Assembly (NCBI RefSeq): GCF_004135385.1
Contig: NZ_CP035493.1
Location: 2,857,440-2,921,439, forward strand
DNA: 64,000 nt
DNA from: Xylanimonas protaetiae
GTDB lineage: Bacteria; Actinomycetota; Actinomycetes; Actinomycetales; Cellulomonadaceae
Direction: 5' to 3'
Under the pieces are notes generated by a model that was not told where the DNA came from, did no database searches, and saw nothing but the letters and a program-made list of their open reading frames with translations. This document shows, one piece after another, positions 10,016-20,434 of this stretch. Every line of letters starts with the position of its first letter. Position 1 is the stretch's first letter. Both the position numbers and the translations under genes were made by a program.

Positions 10016-11004
10016 TGCTCCCGATGCAGATCCCGAGCCCGTCGCAGGGCGTGTGGCACCTCGGCGCGCTGCCCATCCGCGCCTACGCGATCGCGATCCT
10101 CCTGGGCATCGTCGCGGCCGTGTGGATCGCGGCGAAGCGCTTCACGACCCGCACCCGGGGCGGCACGTTCGACGACGTCCTGGAGATCACGTTCTGGGCG
10201 GTGCCGTTCGGCATCGTCGGCGGGCGGCTCTACCACGTCATCACGACGCCGCAGCCGTACTTCGGCCCGGACGGCGACCCGATCCGAGCGCTGTTCATCT
10301 GGGAGGGCGGCCTGGGCATCTGGGGCGCGATCGCCCTGGGTGCGCTCGGCGCGTGGATCGGCGCCCGACGCCAGAACATCCGGTTCCCGGTGTTCGCCGA
10401 CGCGGTCGCCCCCGGCCTGCTCGTCGCGCAGGCCATCGGCCGCCTGGGCAACTGGTTCAACCAGGAGCTCTACGGGGCGCCGACGACGCTGCCGTGGGGC
10501 CTGGCGATCGACCCCGCCCACCTGGTGACCGACCCCGCCACGGGCCGCCGGTTCCCCGAGGGCACGCTGTTCCACCCGACGTTCCTGTACGAGCTGCTGT
10601 GGTGCCTCGCCGCGGCCGCGGTGCTCGTGTGGCTCGACCGCCGCTACCGGCTCGGCCACGGCCGCGTCCTGTGGGCGTACGTCGGCCTCTACACGCTGGG
10701 CCGCGTCTGGATCGAGGCGCTGCGCGTCGACACGGCCGAGCACATCCCGCTCTTCGGGCTCACCCTGCGGCTCAACGTCATCACCTCGGTCGTGATGTTC
10801 GTCGTCGCGGTCGTCATGTTCGTCGTCCTCGGGCGCCGGCACCCGGAGCGCGAGGCGGACGCCCGCCTCGTCGTCCCCGCGGAGGAGCCGGCAGAGGACC
10901 TGCCGGACGGCGCGGAGGACGGCGACGCACCCTCCGCAGACGGCCCTCTTGATGACGGGCACGTTTCGGCGGACGATCCAGTAACTGATCCGAAACATTC
11001 CTGA
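10015..11004 (+). CDS. lgt: Prolipoprotein diacylglyceryl transferase Lgt
   Basis: A 329-residue polytopic membrane enzyme that transfers diacylglycerol from phosphatidylglycerol to the lipobox Cys of prolipoproteins, the first step of lipoprotein maturation. The family signature GRLGNWFNQELYG and about seven hydrophobic segments are visible. The last 50 or so residues form an acidic, low-complexity cytoplasmic tail that E. coli Lgt lacks but actinobacterial ones often have. Translation is coupled to trpA (TGATG). lgt next to trpA is also the order I recall in mycobacteria. Confidence 0.95.
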   Translation: MLPMQIPSPSQGVWHLGALPIRAYAIAILLGIVAAVWIAAKRFTTRTRGGTFDDVLEITFWAVPFGIVGGRLYHVITTPQPYFGPDGDPIRALFIWEGGLGIWGAIALGALGAWIGARRQNIRFPVFADAVAPGLLVAQAIGRLGNWFNQELYGAPTTLPWGLAIDPAHLVTDPATGRRFPEGTLFHPTFLYELLWCLAAAAVLVWLDRRYRLGHGRVLWAYVGLYTLGRVWIEALRVDTAEHIPLFGLTLRLNVITSVVMFVVAVVMFVVLGRRHPEREADARLVVPAEEPAEDLPDGAEDGDAPSADGPLDDGHVSADDPVTDPKHS

Positions 11005-11143
11005 CCTACACTTCTGCTCCACTCCGCAACACATCCGGGGGAGCGGTGCGCGCCGCACCCAGCGCGTCCGCCGACCCACTGGCACCCCCACCCAGGGGAG
11101 CTCTGACCACTCGGGCCGACGGCGTCCCGCAAGCAGTACGGAC

Positions 11144-11166
11144 GACGCGCCTGGCAAGGGCGCGTC
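11144..11166 (+). promoter_or_regulatory. Leader hairpin directly before the gltB ribosome binding site
   Basis: GACGCGCC and GGCGCGTC form a perfect 8-bp stem with a 7-nt loop. The stem ends 1 nt before the AGAAGGA ribosome binding site of gltB. No T tract follows, so it is not an obvious terminator. It may influence gltB translation or mRNA stability. The rest of the 177-nt lgt-gltB gap shows only a weak TACACT -10 candidate at 11007-11012. Confidence 0.45.
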
Positions 11167-11181
11167 AGAAGGACGGTGTTG

Positions 11182-14100
11182 ATGACCACGCCGCTGCACG
11201 GGGGCCTTGTCCCGGGTCGGCAGGGCCTCTACGACCCCGCGGCCGAGCACGACGCCTGTGGTGTTGCCTTTGTCGCTACCCTCCGCGGCACGCCCGGACG
11301 GGACATCGTCGACGCGGGCCTGACCGCCCTGCTCAACCTCGACCACCGCGGTGCGGTGGGCGCGGAGGAGAACTCGGGCGACGGCGCGGGCATCCTCACG
11401 CAGATCCCGGACGCGTTCCTGCGCGACGTGATCGCGGCGGAGCTGCCCCCGGCGGGTCACTACGCCATCGGCATCGCGTTCCTCCCGCAGGACCCGGCCG
11501 AGGCGGACGGCGTCGCGCGGCGCTTCGACGAGATCGCCGCGGAGGAGAAGCTCGACGTCCTCGCGTGGCGTGACGTGCCGGTCACGGCCGACCTGGTCGG
11601 CCCCATGGCGCGCGCCTCGATGCCGCTGTTCCGCCAGGTGGTCGTCGCCGACCCGTCGCGCGAGCTGTCCGGCATCGACCTGGACCGCCGCGCGTACCGC
11701 GTGCGCAAGCGCGCGCAGAACGAGCTGGACCTGTACCTGGCGTCGCTGTCGGCGCGCACCATCACGTACAAGGGCATGCTGACGACGGCGCAGCTCGAGC
11801 CGTTCTTCCCCGACCTCAGCGACCCGCGCTACGCGTCCGAGCTCGCGCTGGTCCACTCGCGCTTCTCGACGAACACGTTCCCGTCGTGGCCGCTGGCGCA
11901 GCCGTTCCGCCAGATCGCGCACAACGGCGAGATCAACACGGTGCGCGGCAACCGCAACTGGATGGCGGCCCGCGAGGGCACGCTGGCGAGCGAGGCGCTG
12001 GGCGACCTCGCCCCGCTGCTGCCGGTCTGCACCGACGGCGCGTCCGACTCGGCGAGCTTCGACGAGGTGCTCGAGCTGCTGCACCTGGGCGGCCGCTCCC
12101 TGCCGCACGCCGTGATGATGATGGTCCCGGAGGCGTGGCAGAACCACGCGGAGATGGACCCTGCGCGCCGGGCGTTCTACCAGTACCACGCGCACCTCAT
12201 GGAGCCGTGGGACGGCCCCGCCGCCCTGACGTTCACCGACGGCACGCTCATCGGCGCCGTGCTCGACCGCAACGGCCTGCGCCCGGGGCGCTACTGGGTC
12301 ACCCAGGACGGCCTCGTCGTGCTCGCCTCCGAGTCGGGCGTCCTCGACCTCGACCCCGCGACCGTGGTCAGCAAGGGCCGCCTCGAGCCGGGCCGCATGT
12401 TCCTCGTGGACACGGGCGCCGGACGCATCGTCGAGGACGACGAGATCAAGGGCCAGCTCGCCGCCCAGCAGCCGTACCAGCGCTGGCTCGACGACCACCG
12501 CATCACGCTCGAGTCCCTGCCCGAGCGCGAGCACGTCGCGCACAGCCCCGCCTCGGTGCAGCGCCGCCAGCGCACCTTCGGGTACACCGAGGAGGAGCTC
12601 AAGGTCATCCTGACCCCGATCGCGAACTCCGGCGCCGAGCCGCTGGGCGCGATGGGCACGGACACGCCGATCGCGGTGCTCTCGAGCCGCCCGCGCCTGC
12701 TCTTCGACTACTTCACGCAGATGTTCGCGCAGGTCACGAACCCGCCGCTGGACGCCATCCGCGAGGAGCTCGTCACGTCGCTCGGCAGCGCCATCGGCCC
12801 CGAGCCGAACCTGCTGACGGCGACGCCGGAGCATGCCCGCAAGCTCGCGCTCGACTTCCCGGTGGTCGACAACGACCAGCTCGCGAAGATCGTCAACGTC
12901 GCCAAGGACGAGCGCCTCGAGGGCCTCTTCCGCTCGTACACCGTGCGCGGCCTGTACTCCGTGGCCGGCGGCGGCGCCGCGCTCTACGACCGGCTCGAGG
13001 CGATCTTCGCCGAGGTCGACGCCGCGATCGCCGACGGCGCGACGCACATCGTCCTGTCCGACCGTGAGTCGAACGCGGAGCTCGCGCCGATCCCGTCGCT
13101 GCTGCTGACGTCGGCCGTGCACCACCACCTGCTGCGCCAGCGCACCCGCACCCGCATCTCGCTCGTCGTCGAGGCCGGTGACGTGCGCGAGGTGCACCAC
13201 GTCGCGCTGCTCGTCAGCTACGGCGCCGCGTGCGTCAACCCGTATCTGGCCATGGAGACCGTCGAGGACCTGGCCGTGCGCGGCTACCTCGAGGTCTCGC
13301 CCGCGAAGGCCGTCGCGAACCTCATCAAGGCGCTCGGCAAGGGCGTGCTCAAGGTGATGTCCAAGATGGGCATCTCGACGATCATGTCCTACCGCGGGGC
13401 GCAGATCTTCGAGGCCGTCGGCCTGAGCCAGGAGCTCGTGGACGACTACTTCACGGGCACCACGTCCCGCCTGGGCGGCGTCGGGCTCGACGTCGTCGCG
13501 GCCGAGGTGGCCGCGCGGCACGCCGAGGCGTACCCGCCGTCCGGCAACCGCGACCCGCACAAGCGCCTGACCACGGGCGGCGAGTACCAGTGGCGCCGCG
13601 ACGGCGAGGAGCACCTCTTCGACCCGGAGACCGTGTTCAAGCTGCAGCACGCCACGCGCACCGGCCGGATGGACGTCTTCCGCCAGTACACGCGCCGCGT
13701 GGACGAGCAGTCGCGCCGCCTCATGACGCTGCGCGGCCTGCTGCGGTTCGCGCCGGACCGCGAGCCGATCCCGGTCGACGAGGTCGAGCCGGTCTCCGAG
13801 ATCGTCAAGCGCTTCAACACGGGCGCGATGTCGTACGGCTCGATCTCCGCCGAGACGCACGAGACGCTCGCGATCGCGATGAACCGCCTCGGCGGGCGCT
13901 CCAACACGGGCGAGGGCGGCGAGCACCCCGAGCGCCTGTACGACCCCGAGCGCCGCTCGAAGGTCAAGCAGATCGCCTCGGGCCGCTTCGGCGTGACGTC
14001 GGAGTACCTCACGCAGGCCGACGACATCCAGATCAAGCTCGCCCAGGGCGCCAAGCCCGGCGAGGGCGGTCAGCTGCCGGGCGCCAAGGTGTACCCGTGG

Positions 14101-15759
14101 GTGGCTCAGGTGCGGCACTCGACGCCGGGCGTCGGGCTCATCTCGCCGCCGCCGCACCACGACATCTACTCGATCGAGGACCTCGCGCAGCTCATCCACG
14201 ACGCGAAGAACGCCAACCCGGTCGCGCGCATCCACGTCAAGCTCGTCTCCGAGTTCGGCGTCGGCACGGTCGCGGCGGGCGTCTCCAAGGCGCACGCCGA
14301 CGTCGTCCTCATCTCGGGGCACGACGGTGGCACGGGCGCCTCGCCGCTCACGTCGCTCAAGCACGCGGGCACGCCCTGGGAGATCGGCCTGGCCGAGACC
14401 CAGCAGACGCTCGTGCTCAACAACCTGCGCGACCGCATCACGGTGCAGGTGGACGGCCAGCTCAAGACGGGCCGCGACGTCATCGTCGCGGCGCTGCTCG
14501 GCGCCGAGGAGTTCGGCTTCGCGACGGCGCCGATGGTTGTGTCGGGCTGCATCATGATGCGTGTCTGCCACCTCGACACGTGCCCGGTGGGCGTCGCGAC
14601 GCAGAACCCGGAGCTGCGCGCCCGGTTCACGGGCAAGCCCGAGTTCGTCGTGAACTTCTTCGAGTTCATCGCCCAGGAGGTGCGCGAGCACCTCGCGTCG
14701 CTCGGCTACCGCTCGATCGAGGAGGCCGTCGGCCAGGTGCAGGTGCTCGACACCCGCAAGGTCGTCGACCACTGGAAGGCCTCCGGCCTGGACCTGGCCC
14801 CCGTGCTGGACCAGCAGGTGGCCGCGCCGGGCTCGACGCTCTTCAAGACCAAGGAGCAGGACCACGGCCTGGCCAAGGCCCTGGACAACCAGCTCGTCGC
14901 CGCGGCCCAGCCCGCGCTCGAGCACGGCACGCCCGTGACGATCGCCGTGCCGGTCCGCAACGTGAACCGCACGGTCGGCACGATGCTCGGCCACGAGGTC
15001 ACCAAGCGGTACCGCGGCGCCGGCCTGCCGGACGGCACGATCGACGTGACGCTGACCGGCTCGGCCGGCCAGTCGTTCGGCGCGTTCGTGCCGCGCGGCA
15101 TCACGCTGCGCCTGTTCGGCGACGCGAACGACTACGTCGGCAAGGGCCTGTCGGGCGGCCGCATCGTGGTGCGCCCCGACAAGGCGTCGGTCCTGGAGGG
15201 CCTCGCCAACGTCATCGCCGGCAACGTCATCGGCTACGGCGCGACGTCGGGCGAGATCTACCTGCGCGGGCGGGCGGGCGAGCGCTTCGGCGTGCGCAAC
15301 TCGGGCGCGACGCTCGTCGTCGAGGGCGTGGGCGACCACGCCTGCGAGTACATGACGGGCGGCACCGTGCTGGTGCTCGGCCCCACGGGCCGCAACCTGG
15401 GCGCGGGCATGTCGGGCGGCACGGCGTACGTGCTCGACCTGCGCGCCTCGGCGATGAACACCGCCGCGGTCACGGCGGGCGAGCTCGAGGTCGCCCCGCT
15501 GGACGACGCCGACTGGGACGTCGTCCAGGACCTGCTGCGCCGGCACGCCGAGGAGACCGGCTCGAACGTCGCCCAGGTCCTGCTGTCCGACGACGGCGCC
15601 CGCGCGCGGTTCTCCCGCGTGCTGCCGCGCGGCTGGGCGCGCGTGCGCCTCGCCCTCGCCCAGGCGGAGGCCGACGGCCACGACCTGGCCGCGATGGAGA
15701 AGTCGGGCGAGTGGGACGAGAAGCTCTGGAACAACATCGTGGAGGTGGCTCGTGGCTGA
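11182..15759 (+). CDS. gltB: Glutamate synthase large subunit GltB
   Basis: A 1525-residue GltB: N-terminal class II glutaminase, central domain, FMN-binding synthase barrel and C-terminal beta-helix (GXGXG). The glutaminase nucleophile is Cys26 ([10 protein letters not shown]), so a 25-residue propeptide would be removed. The [3Fe-4S] cysteines appear as [12 protein letters not shown]. It makes two glutamates from glutamine and 2-oxoglutarate, with electrons from GltD. ATG 11182 is preferred because AGAAGGA lies 8 nt upstream; GTG 11176 in the same frame would add two residues. It overlaps gltD by 8 nt. Confidence 0.97.
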   Translation: MTTPLHGGLVPGRQGLYDPAAEHDACGVAFVATLRGTPGRDIVDAGLTALLNLDHRGAVGAEENSGDGAGILTQIPDAFLRDVIAAELPPAGHYAIGIAFLPQDPAEADGVARRFDEIAAEEKLDVLAWRDVPVTADLVGPMARASMPLFRQVVVADPSRELSGIDLDRRAYRVRKRAQNELDLYLASLSARTITYKGMLTTAQLEPFFPDLSDPRYASELALVHSRFSTNTFPSWPLAQPFRQIAHNGEINTVRGNRNWMAAREGTLASEALGDLAPLLPVCTDGASDSASFDEVLELLHLGGRSLPHAVMMMVPEAWQNHAEMDPARRAFYQYHAHLMEPWDGPAALTFTDGTLIGAVLDRNGLRPGRYWVTQDGLVVLASESGVLDLDPATVVSKGRLEPGRMFLVDTGAGRIVEDDEIKGQLAAQQPYQRWLDDHRITLESLPEREHVAHSPASVQRRQRTFGYTEEELKVILTPIANSGAEPLGAMGTDTPIAVLSSRPRLLFDYFTQMFAQVTNPPLDAIREELVTSLGSAIGPEPNLLTATPEHARKLALDFPVVDNDQLAKIVNVAKDERLEGLFRSYTVRGLYSVAGGGAALYDRLEAIFAEVDAAIADGATHIVLSDRESNAELAPIPSLLLTSAVHHHLLRQRTRTRISLVVEAGDVREVHHVALLVSYGAACVNPYLAMETVEDLAVRGYLEVSPAKAVANLIKALGKGVLKVMSKMGISTIMSYRGAQIFEAVGLSQELVDDYFTGTTSRLGGVGLDVVAAEVAARHAEAYPPSGNRDPHKRLTTGGEYQWRRDGEEHLFDPETVFKLQHATRTGRMDVFRQYTRRVDEQSRRLMTLRGLLRFAPDREPIPVDEVEPVSEIVKRFNTGAMSYGSISAETHETLAIAMNRLGGRSNTGEGGEHPERLYDPERRSKVKQIASGRFGVTSEYLTQADDIQIKLAQGAKPGEGGQLPGAKVYPWVAQVRHSTPGVGLISPPPHHDIYSIEDLAQLIHDAKNANPVARIHVKLVSEFGVGTVAAGVSKAHADVVLISGHDGGTGASPLTSLKHAGTPWEIGLAETQQTLVLNNLRDRITVQVDGQLKTGRDVIVAALLGAEEFGFATAPMVVSGCIMMRVCHLDTCPVGVATQNPELRARFTGKPEFVVNFFEFIAQEVREHLASLGYRSIEEAVGQVQVLDTRKVVDHWKASGLDLAPVLDQQVAAPGSTLFKTKEQDHGLAKALDNQLVAAAQPALEHGTPVTIAVPVRNVNRTVGTMLGHEVTKRYRGAGLPDGTIDVTLTGSAGQSFGAFVPRGITLRLFGDANDYVGKGLSGGRIVVRPDKASVLEGLANVIAGNVIGYGATSGEIYLRGRAGERFGVRNSGATLVVEGVGDHACEYMTGGTVLVLGPTGRNLGAGMSGGTAYVLDLRASAMNTAAVTAGELEVAPLDDADWDVVQDLLRRHAEETGSNVAQVLLSDDGARARFSRVLPRGWARVRLALAQAEADGHDLAAMEKSGEWDEKLWNNIVEVARG

Positions 15760-17227
15760 CCCTCGTGGCTTTCTGAAGGTCCGGGACCGCGAGCTCCCGC
15801 CGAACCGTCCCGTCGAGGTGCGCCTGCGCGACTGGAAGGACACGCACGCGCACCGGAAGGCTGGGGAGCCGTACCTCGTCAACTTGCACGACCAGGCGGG
15901 CCGCTGCATGGACTGCGGCGTGCCGTTCTGCCACCAGGGCTGCCCGCTGGGGAACCTCATCCCCGAGTGGAACGACCTGGTGTGGCGCGACCAGTGGGCC
16001 GACGCCGTCGACCGCCTGCACGCGACGAACAACTTCCCCGAGCTCACCGGGCGCATCTGCCCGGCGCCGTGCGAGTCGTCCTGCGTGCTCGGCATCAGCC
16101 AGCCGCCCGTGACGATCAAGAACGTCGAGGTGTCGATCGCCGACGCCGCGTTCGAGCGTGGCCTGACCCCGCAGGTGCCCGCGCGCCTGACGGGCACGAC
16201 GGTCGCCGTCGTGGGCTCGGGGCCGGCCGGCCTGGCCGCCGCCCAGCAGCTCACGCGGGCGGGCCACACGGTCGTCGTGTACGAGCGTGACGCCCGCATC
16301 GGCGGCCTGCTGCGCTACGGCATCCCGGACTTCAAGCTCGAGAAGCACATCATCGACCAGCGCCTGGCCCAGATGGAGGCCGAGGGCACCCGGTTCCGCC
16401 ACGGCGTCGAGATCGGCAAGGACATCACCTGGGACGCGCTGCGCCGCCGTTTCGACGCGGTCGTCGTCGCCACGGGTGCCACCGTGCCGCGCGACCTCCG
16501 GCTGCCCGGCCGCGAGCTGCGCGGCGTGCACTACGCGATGGACTTCCTCGTCCCGGCCAACCAGGTCGCCAACGGCGAGGACGTCCCGGCCGGCGTCCCG
16601 AGCGCGGAAGGCAAGCACGTCGTCGTCATCGGCGGCGGCGACACCGGCTCGGACTGCGTCGGCACGGCGCTGCGCCAGGGCGCGGCGAGCGTGACCACGC
16701 TCGCGATCGGCAAGAAGCCCCCGCTGACCCGCCCGGCGAACCAGCCGTGGCCCACCGACCCGATCCTCTTCGAGGTCTCGACCTCGCACGAGGAGGGCGG
16801 CGAGCGGACCTACCTGGCCTCCACCGTGGAGTTCCTCGACGACACGACGGGCGGCGTCGTCGGCCTGCGCGTCGCGGAGACCGAGTACCTGCCCGACGGC
16901 CGCCGCGAGCCCAAGGCGGGCACCGAGCACGTGATCCGTGCGGACCTCGTGCTCGTCGCCATGGGATTCACCGGGCCGGAGACCGCGGCGCTGACCGCGC
17001 AGACCGGCGTCGAGCTCACGGAGCGCGGCCTGCTGCGCCGCGGCGACGACTTCGCGACGAGCCTCCCGGGCGTGTTCGTGGCCGGCGACGCCGGCCGCGG
17101 CCAGTCGCTCGTCGTGTGGGCGATCGCCGAGGGCAGGGCCGTCGCGGCGGCCGTCGACGCGCACCTGCGGGGCACGACGGAGCTCCCGGCCCCGGTCGGA
17201 CCGCGGACCGTCGCCCTGCGAGGATGA
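15752..17227 (+). CDS. gltD: Glutamate synthase small subunit GltD (NADPH, Fe-S)
   Basis: A 491-residue GltD, the FAD/NADPH-binding partner of GltB. The N-terminal region has two [4Fe-4S] cysteine clusters ([13 protein letters not shown] and CPAPCESSC). It is followed by an FAD Rossmann motif [15 protein letters not shown] (near residue 151) and an NADPH motif [12 protein letters not shown] (near residue 291). GTG start lies inside the end of gltB (8-nt overlap), so the subunits are made in step. A long hairpin follows the stop by about 10 nt. Confidence 0.97.
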   Translation: MADPRGFLKVRDRELPPNRPVEVRLRDWKDTHAHRKAGEPYLVNLHDQAGRCMDCGVPFCHQGCPLGNLIPEWNDLVWRDQWADAVDRLHATNNFPELTGRICPAPCESSCVLGISQPPVTIKNVEVSIADAAFERGLTPQVPARLTGTTVAVVGSGPAGLAAAQQLTRAGHTVVVYERDARIGGLLRYGIPDFKLEKHIIDQRLAQMEAEGTRFRHGVEIGKDITWDALRRRFDAVVVATGATVPRDLRLPGRELRGVHYAMDFLVPANQVANGEDVPAGVPSAEGKHVVVIGGGDTGSDCVGTALRQGAASVTTLAIGKKPPLTRPANQPWPTDPILFEVSTSHEEGGERTYLASTVEFLDDTTGGVVGLRVAETEYLPDGRREPKAGTEHVIRADLVLVAMGFTGPETAALTAQTGVELTERGLLRRGDDFATSLPGVFVAGDAGRGQSLVVWAIAEGRAVAAAVDAHLRGTTELPAPVGPRTVALRG

Positions 17228-17236
17228 GCCGATGCC

Positions 17237-17265
17237 CGTTCGGGGCGCGCTACGCGCCTCGAACG
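17237..17265 (+). terminator. Hairpin after gltBD
   Basis: A 13-bp stem (17237-17249 with 17253-17265, one G-U pair) and a 3-nt loop begin 10 nt after the gltD stop. There is no T tract, as is common for GC-rich actinomycetes. The remaining 166 nt up to pyk hold only a 7-bp inverted repeat (17386-17392 with 17402-17408) and no clear promoter. Confidence 0.6.
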
Positions 17266-17431
17266 AGCAAGATTGCGGCAGGTGAGTCTTAGATAGTCGG
17301 TGGTGTGCGTGCGCCCCACGGGCTGCCTTCGTAGGGCCTAGACGCGCCGCCGGGTAAGACCACGGGCGCTAGAGCGTCCGCGCAGGCCCCGGGTGACCAA
17401 ACCGGGGCACCAAGATGACGAGGCTGGAGAC

Positions 17432-18859
17432 ATGCGCAGAGCCAAGATCGTTTGCACCATCGGACCCGCCACGAGCTCGCCGGAGAACCTCCGCAAGCTC
17501 ATCGAGGCCGGTATGGACGTGGCCCGAATCAACCGGAGCCACGGCTCGTTCGAGGAGCACGAGGCCGTCTACAACAACGTCCGCGAGGCCGCCAAGGCCA
17601 CCGGTCGCAACGTGGCCATCCTGGTCGACCTCCAGGGCCCCAAGATCCGCCTCGGCAAGTTCGAGGAGGAGAAGAAGTACTACCTCGAGGTCGGTGACAA
17701 GTTCACCATCACGACCGAGGACATCGTCGGCAACCAGCAGATCGTCTCGACGACCCACAAGGGCCTGGCCGGCGACGCCAAGCCGGGCGACGTCCTGCTG
17801 ATCGACGACGGCAAGGTGCGCCTGCGCGTCGAGTCGGTCGAGGGCCCGCGCGTCAACGCCGTGACCGAGATCCCCGGCCCGGTGTCGAACAACAAGGGCA
17901 TCAACCTCCCCTCCGCCGCGGTGTCCGTCCCCGCGCTGTCGGAGAAGGACATCGAGGACCTGCGCTGGGGCCTCAAGATGGGCACCGACTTCATCGCCCT
18001 GTCCTTCGTGCGCAACGCCAAGGACTACGACGACGTCCGCGCCATCATGGAGGAGGAGGGCCGGGTCGTCCCGGTCATCGCCAAGCTCGAGAAGCCGCAG
18101 GCGATCGAGAACCTCGAAGAGGTCGTCGCCGCGTTCGACGCGTTCATGGTCGCCCGTGGCGACCTCGCCGTCGAGATGCCGCTCGAGGAGGTGCCGCTCA
18201 TCCAGAAGCGCATCATCGAGCTCGCCCGCCGCAACGCGAAGCCGGTCATCGTCGCCACCCAGGTGCTCGAGTCCATGACCAACAACCCGGTGCCGACGCG
18301 CGCCGAGGCCTCCGACTGCGCCAACGCCGTCCTCGACGGCGCCGACGCGGTCATGCTCTCGGGCGAGACCTCGGTCGGTGACTACCCGATCATCACCGTG
18401 CAGACGATGGCGAAGATCATCGAGTCGACGGAGAAGCTCGGCGCGGAGCGCATCGCGCCGCTCGGCTCGCGCCCGCACACCCGCTCGGGTGTCATCACGC
18501 AGGCCGCGAAGGAGGTCGGCGAGCAGCTCGGCGCCAAGTACTTCGTGACCTTCACGCAGTCGGGCGACTCGGCGCGCCGCATGTCGCGCCTGCGTTCGCA
18601 GATCCAGCTCCTGGCCTTCACGCCGGAGTCGTCGGTCCGCAAGGAGCTGGCGCTGAGCTGGGGCACCGAGGCCTACGAGGTCCCGTCCGTCGACTCCGTC
18701 GACGCGATGGTCGCGCAGGTCGACTCGACCCTGCAGGCCAACGGCCTCGCCGAGCCGGGCGACCGCGTCGTCATCGTCTCGGGTGCGCCGGTCGGCGTCC
18801 CGGGCACGACGAACTCGATCCTGGTGCACAAGGTCGGCTCGACCGACACGGGTCGCTGA
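17432..18859 (+). CDS. pyk: Pyruvate kinase
   Basis: A 475-residue pyruvate kinase, the last glycolytic step, which transfers phosphate from phosphoenolpyruvate to ADP. The protein begins MRRAKIVCTIGPATSS as most family members do. It shows INRSHG, LQGPKIRLG, the active-site stretch MVARGDLAVEMPLEEVP and a C-terminal allosteric domain. ATG 17432 is chosen for this conserved start, with GAGG about 8 nt upstream. A GTG at 17393 in frame would add 13 residues without family support. The gene is followed by a perfect palindromic terminator that also faces a convergent tRNA gene. Confidence 0.96.
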   Translation: MRRAKIVCTIGPATSSPENLRKLIEAGMDVARINRSHGSFEEHEAVYNNVREAAKATGRNVAILVDLQGPKIRLGKFEEEKKYYLEVGDKFTITTEDIVGNQQIVSTTHKGLAGDAKPGDVLLIDDGKVRLRVESVEGPRVNAVTEIPGPVSNNKGINLPSAAVSVPALSEKDIEDLRWGLKMGTDFIALSFVRNAKDYDDVRAIMEEEGRVVPVIAKLEKPQAIENLEEVVAAFDAFMVARGDLAVEMPLEEVPLIQKRIIELARRNAKPVIVATQVLESMTNNPVPTRAEASDCANAVLDGADAVMLSGETSVGDYPIITVQTMAKIIESTEKLGAERIAPLGSRPHTRSGVITQAAKEVGEQLGAKYFVTFTQSGDSARRMSRLRSQIQLLAFTPESSVRKELALSWGTEAYEVPSVDSVDAMVAQVDSTLQANGLAEPGDRVVIVSGAPVGVPGTTNSILVHKVGSTDTGR

Positions 18860-18892
18860 CCTGGCGATGCGCCACTGAGGCCGTCGCGCACG

Positions 18893-18930
18893 ACGAAAGC
18901 CCGCGGGGATCGATCCCCGCGGGCTTTCGT
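18893..18930. terminator. Perfect 38-nt palindromic terminator between pyk and tRNA-Leu
   Basis: The 38 nt are their own reverse complement, centred on ATCGAT, with a very GC-rich stem ending in GCTTTCGT. It begins 33 nt after the pyk stop and ends 7 nt from the end of the tRNA gene, so it can stop transcription from both sides. Confidence 0.9.
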
Positions 18931-18937
18931 GCTGCGG

Positions 18938-19021
18938 TGCCGGGTGCGGGACTCGAACCCGCACGCCCTCTCGGACAGCGAGGTTTGAGCTCGCCCTGTC
19001 TGCCTGTTCCAGCAACCCGGC
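18938..19021 (-). tRNA. tRNA-Leu (anticodon CAA)
   Basis: The reverse strand folds into a class II tRNA of 84 nt. The acceptor stem is GCCGGGT/ACCCGGC with discriminator A. The anticodon stem is GCGAG/CTCGC around the loop CTCAAAC, giving anticodon CAA, which reads UUG. A long variable arm typical of tRNA-Leu follows, then a T arm GCGGG-TTCGAGT-CCCGC. The 3' CCA is not encoded. A possible -10 box TAGCCT lies at 19038-19033 on the reverse strand, about 12 nt before the mature 5' end. The gene is convergent with pyk and divergent from pdtaR. Confidence 0.97.
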
Positions 19022-19127
19022 GCTGGGACCCAAGGCTACCCGGAGCCGGAGTCCGACGATGACGGTTTGAGCCAGCGAGTCCGTCACCACGATGCCTCCC
19101 GTGGCTGGTGAGGACGCCGCAGCGGAC

Positions 19128-19133
19128 TAGGAT
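19128..19133 (+). promoter_or_regulatory. -10 box of pdtaR (leaderless)
   Basis: TAGGAT lies 7 nt before GTG 19141, so the mRNA would begin at or beside the start codon. Confidence 0.6.
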
Positions 19134-19140
19134 GGCGGTC

Positions 19141-19791
19141 GTGACCGAGAAGCTGCCGCTGGATCTTCCGCCCCTGCTCGAGCCGGAGGCTCCCGTCCCC
19201 ACCGCGCCTGCGCGCCCCGCGCGCCGCGCCGTCGTCGCGGAGGACGAGGCCCTGATCCGCATGGACGTCGTCGAGACGCTCCGCGAGGCAGGGTTCGAGG
19301 TCGTCGGCGAGGCCGGTGACGGCGCGACCGCCGTGGAGCTCGCCCTGGAGCTCAAGCCGGACGTCGTCGTCTGCGACGTGAAGATGCCCGAGATGGACGG
19401 CATCACCGCGGCCGAGAAGATCGGCAAGGCGCACGCCGCGCCCGTCGTCCTGCTCACCGCGTTCTCGCAGACCGAGCTGGTCGAGCGTGCTCGCGACGCC
19501 GGCGCGATGGCCTACGTCGTCAAGCCGTTCACCCCGGCCGACCTGCTGCCCGCCGTCGAGATCGCGATCTCGCGCTACCAGCAGATCGGTGCCCTCGAGG
19601 CGGAGGTCGCCGACCTCACCGAGCGCTTCGAGACCCGCAAGCGCGTCGACCGAGCCAAGGGCCTGCTGCAGACCAAGATGGGCCTCTCCGAGCCCGAGGC
19701 CTTCCGCTGGATCCAGAAGACGTCGATGGACCGCCGCCTGACCATGCGCGAGGTCGCCGACGCCGTCATCGAGCAGGTCGGCGGGGCCTGA
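19141..19791 (+). CDS. pdtaR: ANTAR-domain response regulator, PdtaR type
   Basis: A 216-residue response regulator: a receiver domain (about residues 25-140) with phospho-acceptor Asp79 in VCDVKMPEMDG and the KPF switch motif. A C-terminal ANTAR RNA-binding domain begins with a coiled segment and contains the VDRAKGLLQTKMGLSE motif. PdtaR of Mycobacterium tuberculosis (Rv1626) has this architecture and also sits near polA. The partner there is the histidine kinase PdtaS, which is not in this window. Output is expected to be transcript antitermination on phosphorylation. The GTG at 19141 is chosen because a TAGGAT box lies 7 nt upstream; upstream in-frame starts would overlap that box. Confidence 0.88.
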   Translation: MTEKLPLDLPPLLEPEAPVPTAPARPARRAVVAEDEALIRMDVVETLREAGFEVVGEAGDGATAVELALELKPDVVVCDVKMPEMDGITAAEKIGKAHAAPVVLLTAFSQTELVERARDAGAMAYVVKPFTPADLLPAVEIAISRYQQIGALEAEVADLTERFETRKRVDRAKGLLQTKMGLSEPEAFRWIQKTSMDRRLTMREVADAVIEQVGGA

Positions 19792-19795
19792 TCCC

Positions 19796-20428
19796 ATGCG
19801 CTCGCAGCCCGAGGTACGGCCGGCGGAGCGCGACGACCTCGTCGTCGTCGCTGCGCTGACCGCCGCGGCACGCCCGACGACGACCGTGGGCGTGCCGGTC
19901 GACACCGCGGGCGAGGACGCGATCCGCGCCCACCTGTCGATCTACCTCGCCACGAGCGGCCAGGTGCTGGTGGCCGAGCTCGACGGGCACATCGTCGGGT
20001 TCGTCCTGACGCGCACCGCGGGCCCCTACCTGTTCGCGGAGGTCGTCGCCTGGGTCGTCGACTCCCTCTACGTCACCCCGGACGCCCGGCGCCGCGGCGT
20101 CGGGCACGCGCTCGTCGCGGGCGTCGCCGCCCTGGCGGGGGAGTCGGGTGCCACGTACGTGTACGCGGGCGCGACGGCGGGGGACCGCAACATGCAGCGC
20201 TTCCTGGCCCGCCTGGGGTTCGCCCCGGCCGCGGGTCACCGCGTCGTGCCGACGGCGACGCTGCTGCGCCGGCTCGCCCAGGAGGGTGCGCCGACCGTGT
20301 CGCGGCCCCGGGCGAAGCGCGACGCGACGAGGGCGGCGCTCGATGACATCATCGCCCGCCGCCGCCGGGCGCGGGAGGCGGGGACGCACACCGCCCCGAT
20401 CGGGCTGAGCCACCGCCGCGTCTCCTGA
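19796..20428 (+). CDS. GNAT-family N-acetyltransferase
   Basis: A 210-residue acetyl-CoA-dependent acyltransferase. The core fold runs to about residue 160, with the acetyl-CoA pyrophosphate loop RRRGVGHAL near residue 100 and a final LGF strand. The last 45 residues are basic and probably helical (repeated Arg and Ala) and are not part of the catalytic fold. The substrate cannot be predicted. It starts 4 nt after pdtaR and is probably in the same transcript. Its stop is only 6 nt from the end of the convergent thioesterase gene. Confidence 0.75.
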   Translation: MRSQPEVRPAERDDLVVVAALTAAARPTTTVGVPVDTAGEDAIRAHLSIYLATSGQVLVAELDGHIVGFVLTRTAGPYLFAEVVAWVVDSLYVTPDARRRGVGHALVAGVAALAGESGATYVYAGATAGDRNMQRFLARLGFAPAAGHRVVPTATLLRRLAQEGAPTVSRPRAKRDATRAALDDIIARRRRAREAGTHTAPIGLSHRRVS

Positions 20429-20434
20429 GCCGCG

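Noticed and set aside
9919-16299. A 2126-codon open frame on the reverse strand across trpA, lgt, gltB and gltD
   Set aside because: It is antisense to five well-identified genes. Long empty frames opposite genes are expected at this GC content, and its translation is low-complexity Arg/Asp/Val/Ala without any fold motif.
17393-17431. Upstream GTG start for pyruvate kinase
   Set aside because: It adds 13 polar residues before the conserved MRRAKIVCTIGP start. ATG 17432 has a ribosome binding site at a good distance.
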